NCBI GenBank assembly: GCA_964610905.1 | Contig: CAZSYT010000143.1 | Span: 1-5,090, forward strand | DNA from: JAJZJT01 sp964610905 | GTDB lineage: Bacteria; Actinomycetota; Acidimicrobiia; Acidimicrobiales; RAAP-2 | Direction: 5' to 3' | Length of the DNA stretch: 5,090 bases | Part shown: positions 1-5,090 of the stretch, in pieces | How positions within the stretch are numbered: position 1 is the stretch's first letter | How the letters are laid out: every line of letters begins with the position of its first letter | The notes under the pieces: model-generated | What the model was told of the DNA's origin: nothing | What the model saw: only the letters and a program-made list of their open reading frames with translations | Database searches by the model: none | Made by a program: the position numbers and the translations under genes

Positions 1-234
1 CACGCCTACCACGGCGTCCACCCCTTCTACATGTGGTACTGGTGCGCGCACGCCCTCGACCACCTGGGTGCCGTCGTCGTCGTTGGCGGTGACCCCGCCA
101 CCGTGCGCCGTCTGGGCTTCCGCCCGGCCTCGACCCTCGCCGACGCCATCGAACTGGCCAAGGACGTGGTGGGCCCCTCGCCCACCCTGACCCATCTCCA
201 CGTCCCCCCCCTCCTCATGGCGGACGTCCAGTGA
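1..234 (+). CDS. LarA-like (DUF2088) lactate racemase-family protein, C-terminal fragment
   Basis: This is the 3' end of a gene that enters from the left edge. Frame 1 is open from the first base to a TGA at 232-234, giving 77 residues. The ATG at 31 is internal: coding sequence continues upstream of it (HAYHGVHPFYMWYW), so it should not be taken as the start. The fragment has a hydrophobic strand (VVVVGG), then LGFRPASTLADAIELA, and a Pro-rich end (HVPPLLMADVQ). These resemble the C-terminal end of the nickel-dependent lactate racemase (LarA/DUF2088) family as annotated in actinobacteria. LarA itself interconverts D- and L-lactate using a nickel-pincer cofactor, but many relatives have unknown substrates. 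The catalytic and cofactor-binding part lies outside the window, so activity cannot be judged. It overlaps the next gene by GTGA, which suggests one transcript. The family call comes from remembered resemblance of a short tail and is moderate. Confidence 0.6.
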   Translation, partial: HAYHGVHPFYMWYWCAHALDHLGAVVVVGGDPATVRRLGFRPASTLADAIELAKDVVGPSPTLTHLHVPPLLMADVQ

Positions 235-1280
235 CCGGCACGCCCCACGAGCGCGCCCGGCGCGCCGTGTCGTTCGCCGCCACGCTCCGTCGGTCCCGTC
301 TGGTCGGCAGCGAGGCCCGCCTGGGGACCGTGCGTCGTCGCGCCCCGGTCTCCGACCTGGCGCGTCGCGTCGCGGCCATGCCCTTTCCCCTGGCCCCTCC
401 CCGTTGGCCGGAGAGCATCCCCCGCCCGGCCCCCGAGCGGCGCACCGGGGTCGACTACGACACCTCGTGGGCACGCTCCTACCCGGCCCGCCTCGTCCGC
501 GCCGTGCTGGTCGACACCGTCACCCGACCGGCGACCCTGGCCCTCGCCTCGCCACGGGTCGTGGGAGGCGAGCTGCTCTGCGACCTGCCCACCCCGGTCA
601 TCTTCGCCGCCAACCACGCCAGCCACGCCGACACGCCGCTCGTGCTCGCCACCCTGCCCGCCACCATCCGCCATCGCACCGTGGTGGCGGCAGCCGCCGA
701 CTACTTCTTCGACCGCCGCTGGAAGGCCCACCTGTGGGCGTTGGCGCTCGCCGCCATCCCCATCGAGCGCTCCAGGATCAACAGGCGCTCGACCCAGCTC
801 GCGCTCGAGCTGCTCGCCGACGACTGGAACGTGGTCATCTTCCCCGAGGGCGGTCGCTCGCCCGACGGCTGGGGACAGGCCTTCCATCCGGCGAGCGCCG
901 CCTACCTCGCCGTCCGCGCCGGGCGACCCGTCGTCCCCGTCCACCTGAGCGGCACCCGCCAGCTCCTCGCCAAGGGTCGCCGCGCCTTCCGGCCGGCGCC
1001 CACCACGGTCACCTTCGCGCCTCCGCTGTGGCCGGGCCCGGACGAGGACGCCCGACGCTTCAGCGCGCGGGTCGCCGACGCGGTCGCCGTGCTCGCCGAC
1101 GAGCGCCGGAGCGACTGGTGGTCGGCGCGCCGCCGTGCAGCCTCGGGGACGACGCCACCGCTCGCCGGTCCCGACGTCGCCCCGTGGCGCCGCTCCTGGG
1201 CCCTCCCCGAGGACGCCCGCCCCCGCGAGGCGCGGACCGGCACGGTCGACGGCCCGGCCTGGCCGCGCCGGCATCGCTGA
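231..1280 (+). CDS. PlsC-family lysophospholipid (1-acyl-glycerol-3-phosphate) acyltransferase
   Basis: The 349-residue protein belongs to the PlsC/LPLAT acyltransferase family, whose members move an acyl group onto lysophosphatidate or a related lysolipid at the inner face of the membrane. The four family blocks are visible in order: NHASHAD at 128-134 (the H-X4-D catalytic pair, H129 and D134), IPIERSR at 176-182, FPEGGRS at 204-210, and VVPVHLSGT at 234-242. About 75 residues precede the conserved domain and are Arg/Pro-rich. The last 50 or so residues (about 300-349) are also Arg/Pro/Ala-rich and probably disordered. I see no clear transmembrane helix; a mildly hydrophobic stretch at about 88-107 could be a membrane-contact helix. 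The GTG start at 231 overlaps the upstream TGA (GTGA), which supports this start and translational coupling. The acyl donor and exact acceptor cannot be read from sequence. No gene symbol is given because a second PlsC-domain gene lies in the same window. Confidence 0.88.
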   Translation: MTGTPHERARRAVSFAATLRRSRLVGSEARLGTVRRRAPVSDLARRVAAMPFPLAPPRWPESIPRPAPERRTGVDYDTSWARSYPARLVRAVLVDTVTRPATLALASPRVVGGELLCDLPTPVIFAANHASHADTPLVLATLPATIRHRTVVAAAADYFFDRRWKAHLWALALAAIPIERSRINRRSTQLALELLADDWNVVIFPEGGRSPDGWGQAFHPASAAYLAVRAGRPVVPVHLSGTRQLLAKGRRAFRPAPTTVTFAPPLWPGPDEDARRFSARVADAVAVLADERRSDWWSARRRAASGTTPPLAGPDVAPWRRSWALPEDARPREARTGTVDGPAWPRRHR

Positions 1281-1296
1281 GCCCGCAGCGGGCTCA
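1278..1296. terminator. Hairpin between convergent genes, possible bidirectional terminator
   Basis: A perfect 8-bp inverted repeat (TGAGCCCG, loop CAG, CGGGCTCA) begins on the stop codon of the plus-strand acyltransferase and ends 10 bases before the last base of the minus-strand gatD. Because it lies in the 26-bp gap between convergent genes, it could stop transcription from both sides. There is no T-tract on either side, so it would have to be a U-poor terminator of the sort often proposed in GC-rich actinobacteria. An 8-bp stem is short, and the call rests largely on position. Confidence 0.45.
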
Positions 1297-1306
1297 CCGG
1301 TGCCCG

Positions 1307-2194
1307 TCAGGTGCGTCGGGCTCGAACCAGCACGCCGCGCAGGCGCCGGCCGGCCCTGCGGGCCTCGCGCAGACGCTCGGCCCGCAAGGCCGCCTCCGCG
1401 TGGTCGTCGAGAGGTCCGAGCGTGGCCGCTCGCCCGTCGGCCGCCGCTGCGGCGAGGGCCCAGGCGAGGAGCACGTCGGCAAGGGCGGTGTTGCGAGCGA
1501 GGAGCGGCCCGTGGAGGTACGAGCCGACGACCGTGCCGTGCCAGGCGCCCTCGGTGCCGTCGCCGGCGCCGTTGCCGACGCCGAGCTCGACACGGGCGAG
1601 CGGCGCCGCCCCGGGCCCGACGGTGGTGACCCCGCCGTGGTTCTCGAACCCCGTCAACGTCGGCAGGCCGCCCCCCCCGAGGCCGTCCGGGAGCCGAGGA
1701 GCGTCCGGGAGCGGCTCGGCGACCACCTCGCCGACGGCACGGCGCCGCCCTCCCTTCACCGTCTCGACGTCGAGGAGGCCGAGGCCCGGCTGGGGACGGC
1801 CACGTGCGTCGGGGAAGGTCCGCCCGAGCAGCTGGTAACCAGCGCAGACGCCGAGGACCGCGGCGCCGCGGGCGGCCACGGTCGCCAGGGTGCCGTCCTC
1901 GGCGAGCAGGGCGCCGGCGCGGACCTGTGGCCCGTCCTCGCCACCGCCCACGCAGTAGAGGTGGCCGGTGGGCAGCGGCTCGTCGGACGGGGCGTGGACC
2001 AGCTCGACGGGGATCCCGCGCCAGGCCGCTCGGCGCGCGAGCACCGTGCCGTTGCCTCCGTCGCCGTAGGTGCCGAGCAGGTCGGGGTAGACGACCACCA
2101 CGCACAGCGGCGACGGTCCCCCCGGCTCTCCGCCCGGCTCTCCGCCCGGCTCTCCGCCCGGCCCTCCGCCCGGCGGGGCGCCCGGGGCGGTCAC
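1307..2194 (-). CDS. gatD: GatD, glutaminase subunit of the lipid II amidotransferase MurT-GatD
   Basis: GatD is a class I glutamine amidotransferase of the CobB/CobQ type. It releases ammonia from glutamine and passes it to MurT, which amidates the D-glutamate of lipid II. The 295-residue protein shows YPDLLGTYGDGGN at 36-48, GGGED at 83-87 (the oxyanion region), VLGVCAGYQLLG at 113-124 with nucleophile C117, GFENHGG at 182-188, and SYLHGPLLARN at 225-235 with catalytic H228. As in known GatD proteins, the third acid of the triad is expected to come from MurT. The chosen GTG start (2194-2192) overlaps the murT stop as GTGA. It adds about 30 residues with repeated GGEP units before the conserved domain. 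An alternative GTG at 2101 (residue 32) would give 264 residues, nearer the usual size. The product is near certain; the start is not. It is the last gene of the operon. Confidence 0.93.
   Translation of the reverse strand: MTAPGAPPGGGPGGEPGGEPGGEPGGPSPLCVVVVYPDLLGTYGDGGNGTVLARRAAWRGIPVELVHAPSDEPLPTGHLYCVGGGEDGPQVRAGALLAEDGTLATVAARGAAVLGVCAGYQLLGRTFPDARGRPQPGLGLLDVETVKGGRRRAVGEVVAEPLPDAPRLPDGLGGGGLPTLTGFENHGGVTTVGPGAAPLARVELGVGNGAGDGTEGAWHGTVVGSYLHGPLLARNTALADVLLAWALAAAAADGRAATLGPLDDHAEAALRAERLREARRAGRRLRGVLVRARRT
2121..2168. repeat. 12-bp direct tandem repeat, four copies, inside the 5' end of gatD
   Basis: The plus-strand unit CCCGGCTCTCCG occurs at 2121, 2133 and 2145 without change. A fourth copy at 2157 differs at one base (CCCGGCCCTCCG), and a further degenerate copy follows at 2169-2180. 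The period is a multiple of three, so in gatD it encodes repeated Gly-Gly-Glu-Pro on the minus strand. Gain or loss of units would change the linker length without shifting the frame. Confidence 0.9.
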
Positions 2195-3558
2195 CACCGG
2201 TCCCGGAGCACGCGGAACGCCGTGTAGTTGGCCACGACCGTCACCGACGGCGCGCCGTCGCGGGGCGACGCCGGCCCGACCCGGGCCAGGGCGGCGTCGA
2301 CCGCGGCCACCGGGTCCGCCACGCTGACGTGGTCGACGCCCGCGTAGCGGAGGCGTACTGCCAGGTCGCGGTAGCGGTCGCCGGTGGCGACCACGGCCGG
2401 CAGCCCGGAGAGGCGCTCGAAGGGAACGTCCCAGAGCCAGCTCGTGTCGGCCCCGTCGGCGACCCGGGCGTTGACCGACAGGACGAGGTGGCACGCCCCG
2501 GCAGCGGACCGTCCCACCGCGGCGCGCTCCTCGTCGAGCAGGTCGAAGAGCGCCGTCCAGCCTGCCGGGTTCTTGGCCAGCGCCAGCCGGACGCCTCGGC
2601 CGCCCCGGTCGAGGACGGCGAACCGGCCGGCGACGTCCACGACGCCGGCCATGCGGGCGAGCGCCTCCTCGACCGTCACGACCGCTGACGGCCCGGGGGG
2701 GCTCGGGGGACCCGCCGTCAGCACGGAGGCGGCGACGGCGGCCATGGCGGCGTTGGCCTGGTTGAAGCGGCCCGGGATCGTCAGGCGAACAGGCACTCGG
2801 CTGGCGTCGGGCCGGACGAGGTCTCCGTCCTCGAGCCAGGCTGCGCACGCCGGTCGGGCGAGGGTGCAGCTGTCGCACGCCCACGCCGTCCCGGGGCCGA
2901 ACCGGATGCGCCCGCCGCACGCCGGGCACCCGACGGCGTCGTGCCGCCACACCTGGCCTGCACCCACCCACGAGCAGCGCCCCACAGCGACCTCAGCCGC
3001 CCAGACCACGAGGGGGTCGTCGGCGTTGGCCACGACGTGCGGGGCGGGGCCGTCGGAGGGCCGACTGGCGAGCGCGGCGCGCCACCGCTCCGCCAGCATC
3101 CGCACCTCGTTGGTGCGGTCGAGCTGGTCGCGCGAGAGGTTGAGGAGGACGACGACGCGAGGCAGCACGGCCTCGCACAGTGCGCCGAGGTAGACCTCGT
3201 CGACCTCGAGGACCGCCGTCGTCGCCTCGGGTGACGCCACCAGCGCCGCCAGATGGCCAGCGGGCATGTTGGCCCCGGTGTCGTTCGTGGCGACGCACTC
3301 GCTCCGCCCCAGGGCAGCGCTGAGCAGCCGCGTGGTGGTCGTCTTGCCGTTCGTGCCGGTCACCAGGGCGACCCGCCGCGTGCGGCCCAGCTCGGCGAGG
3401 AGGTCGGGGGCGAGGGCGAGCCCGACGCGCCCCCCGACGACGGTCCCACTACCTCGGCCCAGCCGGCGCGAGGCGCGGTTGACGGTGGCCACGGCGCCGA
3501 CGGCGAGCGCCGTCCGGGCGTGCTGCGCCCGGACGGCGCCCACCCGCGAGCCCGTCAC
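2191..3558 (-). CDS. murT: MurT, Mur-ligase-like ATP-dependent subunit of the lipid II isoglutaminyl synthase
   Basis: MurT uses ATP to activate the alpha-carboxyl of D-glutamate in lipid II, and ammonia from GatD then gives D-isoglutamine. The 455-residue protein has the Mur-ligase P-loop GTNGKTTTT at 68-76, NLSRDQLDRTNEV at 140-152, VANADDP at 176-182, and PGRFNQANAAMA at 262-273. Two CxxC pairs, C211/C214 and C228/C231, form a Cys4 zinc ribbon of the kind seen inserted in MurT but not in the canonical MurC-F ligases. The C-terminal DUF1727 domain runs from about 310 to 450 and includes DTSWLWD at 371-377, the region where the acid that completes the GatD triad is expected, and TGDRYRDLAVRLRYAG at 392-407. 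The GTG start (3558-3556) overlaps the stop of the upstream fusion gene as GTGA. The bases before it are C-rich with no Shine-Dalgarno-like run, so translation probably depends on coupling. In-frame open sequence upstream of this GTG lies inside the fusion gene and is not coding. Confidence 0.95.
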   Translation of the reverse strand: MTGSRVGAVRAQHARTALAVGAVATVNRASRRLGRGSGTVVGGRVGLALAPDLLAELGRTRRVALVTGTNGKTTTTRLLSAALGRSECVATNDTGANMPAGHLAALVASPEATTAVLEVDEVYLGALCEAVLPRVVVLLNLSRDQLDRTNEVRMLAERWRAALASRPSDGPAPHVVANADDPLVVWAAEVAVGRCSWVGAGQVWRHDAVGCPACGGRIRFGPGTAWACDSCTLARPACAAWLEDGDLVRPDASRVPVRLTIPGRFNQANAAMAAVAASVLTAGPPSPPGPSAVVTVEEALARMAGVVDVAGRFAVLDRGGRGVRLALAKNPAGWTALFDLLDEERAAVGRSAAGACHLVLSVNARVADGADTSWLWDVPFERLSGLPAVVATGDRYRDLAVRLRYAGVDHVSVADPVAAVDAALARVGPASPRDGAPSVTVVANYTAFRVLRDRW

Positions 3559-4937
3559 GCCGGCGGGCGGGCGCGGGCCACGTCTGCGGCGGACACCCGT
3601 GGGCGCGTCCGCGCCTCGGGGGGGAGCAGGTCGGAGATCGCCGCCATCACCGCGGAGGTGTCGGCGACCGCGTCCGCCCCGCCGAGGGTGACGGGCCGAC
3701 CCACCCGCACTGTGACGCCCGGCGGGCGGAGGACACCGGCGAAGCGGGGCAGCCGGGCCGAGCGCGGCCAGACGTGCTCGGTCCCCCACAGGCCGACAGG
3801 GACCACGGGTGCCCCCGTGTCGGCAGCCAGGCGAGCCACCCCGGTGCGCCCGACCAGGACGGGGTCGAAGAACGCCTCGCCCCGGGGAATGGTCCCCTGC
3901 GGCAGGATGATGACCACCTCGCCCGCCCGCAGGGCCGCTGCCGCCCTGTCCAGCGGATCGCCGCGATGGCCGGTGCGGTCGACGGGGATGCCACCCAGCG
4001 AACGGGCCAGTGGCCCGACCACCGGCGCGTCGAAGATCTCCTGCTTGGCCAGGAACCGCACCGGCCGCCCGAGGCGCGCCGCCACGATCCCGAGGGCAGC
4101 GACGTCGAAGTAGCTGCGGTGGTTGGACGCGAGGATGACCGGCCCCCGCTCCGGGATCCCCGGCACGCCGGTGACGTGGAACCGCGCGTAGGGGAAGGCC
4201 TCGGGCCGGAAGGCCAGCCGGACCACGTGGTACGGCTCGAGCCCGCAGAGCGACGGCACCCCCGGCGCACGGTCCCACCGTTCGACCGGCCACCGCCGGG
4301 CGCGGGCCACGGCCGCCAGGCGCGGGTCGGGGTTGAGCGCGTGCGGATGCCCGACGGCGGCAAGGAGCGGCAGGTCGTAGACGCTGTCCGAGTAGGCGTG
4401 CGACGCGGCGAGGGAGACGCCGTGCCCGTCCGCCCAGGCCGTCACCGCGGCCCGCTTGGCCGGCCCCCACACGAAGCGCCCCTGCACCGACCCCGTGTAG
4501 CGACCGTCCGCCACCTCGTAGCGGGTGGCGACCACCCCGTCGAAGCCCAGGACACCGGCGAGCGGCTCGACCAGGTCGAACGGAGACGTGGTGGCGAGGA
4601 CGACGAGGCGGCCGGCGGCACGGTGGGCGTCGAGCACCTGTGGGGCCCAGGGCTGGACCTGTTCCGCGAGGTGCCCGGCCGCACGCTTGCCCGCCCGTCG
4701 TGTCGCGTCCACCGGGCGGCCCCGCATGGCCGGTGCGGCCGCCCGGGCGAGGGCGATCACGCCGAGCGACTCGCCCAGGCGCTCGTAGAGTGCGTAGACG
4801 AGGGGCTCGCCCGGCAGGTGCAGGCCGGGCGCGAGCACGCCCTCCTCCACCAGCGCCTCGTGCAGCACCGGCCCGCTCGCCCCCCGCAGCAAGGTCCGGT
4901 CGAGGTCCACGAAGACCGCACCCACGGCCGACTCCAT
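3555..4937 (-). CDS. plsC: HAD-IB phosphatase / PlsC acyltransferase fusion protein
   Basis: The 460-residue protein has two domains. Residues 1-220 form an SerB-like HAD-IB hydrolase with DLDRT at 11-15 (D11 nucleophile, D13), ATTSP at 115-119, K161 in GPAKRAA, and SDSVYDLP at 183-190 (D184, D188). All four HAD motifs are intact, so a phosphomonoesterase is likely; its substrate is unknown. Residues 230-440 form a PlsC acyltransferase with SNHRSYFD at 271-278 (H273 and D278), GGIPVDR at 315-321, LPQGTIPRG at 345-353, and VVPVGLWGTE at 378-387. The usual FPEG of block III reads LPQG, so the Glu is replaced by Gln. The same order of domains is known in mycobacterial PlsC (Rv2483c), from which the symbol is taken. 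Its expected role is membrane phospholipid synthesis. It is the first gene of the operon and overlaps murT by four bases. The ATG at 4937 has no good Shine-Dalgarno sequence but has a TANNNT box at the leaderless position. Confidence 0.92.
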   Translation of the reverse strand: MESAVGAVFVDLDRTLLRGASGPVLHEALVEEGVLAPGLHLPGEPLVYALYERLGESLGVIALARAAAPAMRGRPVDATRRAGKRAAGHLAEQVQPWAPQVLDAHRAAGRLVVLATTSPFDLVEPLAGVLGFDGVVATRYEVADGRYTGSVQGRFVWGPAKRAAVTAWADGHGVSLAASHAYSDSVYDLPLLAAVGHPHALNPDPRLAAVARARRWPVERWDRAPGVPSLCGLEPYHVVRLAFRPEAFPYARFHVTGVPGIPERGPVILASNHRSYFDVAALGIVAARLGRPVRFLAKQEIFDAPVVGPLARSLGGIPVDRTGHRGDPLDRAAAALRAGEVVIILPQGTIPRGEAFFDPVLVGRTGVARLAADTGAPVVPVGLWGTEHVWPRSARLPRFAGVLRPPGVTVRVGRPVTLGGADAVADTSAVMAAISDLLPPEARTRPRVSAADVARARPPA

Positions 4938-5041
4938 CGAGCCAGGCTACCGCCGGCGACGAGCTCGGCGGGCACCGTGGCGGGAGGGCCGCGCCCGGGC
5001 GACGGCGGCCCGACGACGCCGGTCACGAGGCCCCGGACGCG
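4938..5041. other. Intergenic region upstream of the HAD-PlsC operon
   Basis: This GC-rich stretch of about 100 bp lies between the operon's first ATG and the hairpin at 5042-5078. I see no coding sequence with family resemblance and no RNA gene. It is where the operon promoter should be. A 10-bp palindrome, CGCCCGGGCG (4992-5001), lies in it but is not remarkable at this base composition. Confidence 0.5.
4944..4949 (-). promoter_or_regulatory. Candidate leaderless -10 box for the HAD-PlsC/murT/gatD operon
   Basis: On the minus strand TAGCCT fits the actinobacterial -10 pattern TANNNT and spans bases -12 to -7 relative to the A of the ATG at 4937. That is the spacing expected if transcription starts at or beside the start codon. 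I see no Shine-Dalgarno-like run in front of this ATG, which agrees with leaderless translation. There is no recognisable -35 hexamer at 16-18 bases upstream. A TANNNT match alone is weak evidence, although AT bases are rare here. Confidence 0.35.
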
Positions 5042-5078
5042 GTGAAGGGACCGCCGGGGGGGAGGGCGGTCCCTTCAC
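5042..5078. terminator. Perfect 14-bp inverted repeat, probable intrinsic terminator
   Basis: GTGAAGGGACCGCC (5042-5055) is followed by a 9-base, almost all-G loop and the exact reverse complement GGCGGTCCCTTCAC (5065-5078). A long GC-rich stem edged by AAGGG/CCCTT is typical of factor-independent terminators in high-GC actinobacteria, although no T-tract follows on either strand. No gene in this window ends into it. The likely owner is a minus-strand gene just beyond 5090, whose transcript would end here before the HAD-PlsC operon starts. On the minus strand one frame at the edge reads into a TGA at 5077-5075, so such a gene could even end within the stem. Confidence 0.75.
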
Positions 5079-5090
5079 ACTGACACGACA

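Noticed and set aside
27..2105. A 692-codon open frame on the minus strand
   Set aside because: It runs antisense through the LarA-like and PlsC genes, which have clear family motifs, and out of frame through gatD. Its product is a low-complexity Arg/Pro/Gly mixture. Long spurious open frames are expected at this GC content.
404..2227. A 607-codon plus-strand open frame
   Set aside because: It overlaps plsC in another frame and is antisense to gatD. The product is Arg/Pro/Ala-rich without any recognisable motif.
2195..2971. Upstream in-frame extension of gatD to 554 codons
   Set aside because: The extension lies wholly inside murT in another frame and has shadow composition; GatD domain sequence begins only after the GTG at 2194.
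3559..4470. Upstream in-frame extension of murT to 759 codons
   Set aside because: It lies inside the HAD-PlsC gene in another frame, is Arg/Pro/Gly-rich, and Mur-ligase sequence begins near the GTG at 3558.
4992..5001. Palindrome CGCCCGGGCG as an operator site
   Set aside because: Ten-base palindromes made only of G and C are common by chance in sequence this GC-rich, and it is not placed over the candidate -10 box.
3774..5045. A 423-codon plus-strand open frame antisense to the HAD-PlsC fusion
   Set aside because: It is the mirror of a well-supported gene, has no motif, and is rich in Arg, Gly, Pro and His as expected of antisense translation here.
1..5090. Mobile element, CRISPR array, toxin-antitoxin or defence system
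   Set aside because: I see no transposase or integrase motif, terminal inverted repeats, spaced repeats or small toxin-like genes. The only tandem repeat is the in-frame 12-bp unit inside gatD.

Overview
The window is very GC-rich DNA (by eye well above 70% G+C, with G or C at most third codon positions) that looks actinobacterial. The strongest evidence is an adjacent murT-gatD pair, whose products amidate lipid II in Gram-positive bacteria, preceded by a HAD-phosphatase/PlsC acyltransferase fusion of the type known from mycobacteria (Rv2483c-like). A member of the Acidimicrobiia or another high-GC actinobacterial lineage would fit, but there is no rRNA or marker to settle it.

Layout. Positions 1-1280 hold two plus-strand genes: the C-terminal end of a lactate-racemase-like (LarA/DUF2088) protein cut by the window edge, and a PlsC-family lysophospholipid acyltransferase that overlaps it by four bases (GTGA). 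A 26-bp gap (1281-1306) with a short hairpin separates this pair from a convergent minus-strand operon. Read in its own direction, that operon is the HAD-PlsC fusion (4937-3555), murT (3558-2191) and gatD (2194-1307), again with GTGA overlaps at both junctions. The 153 bp upstream of the operon (4938-5090) hold no gene that I can support. They contain a perfect 14-bp hairpin, probably the terminator of a gene just outside the window, and a candidate leaderless -10 box directly before the fusion gene's ATG.

How the genes work together. MurT and GatD form one enzyme that converts the alpha-carboxyl of D-glutamate in the lipid II stem peptide to D-isoglutamine. GatD releases ammonia from glutamine and MurT activates the lipid II carboxylate with ATP. 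The HAD-PlsC protein and the separate PlsC protein are expected to act at the membrane in phosphatidic acid or related glycerolipid synthesis. The minus-strand operon therefore joins membrane-lipid synthesis to cell-wall precursor modification, and a second acyltransferase faces it across the terminator. All genes look intact apart from the one cut by the edge. I see no mobile element, CRISPR array, tRNA or rRNA. The window is mostly recognisable housekeeping content. The points worth a second look are the repeated GTGA coupling, the in-frame 12-bp repeat at the start of gatD, the altered acyltransferase motif III of the fusion protein, and the hairpins.
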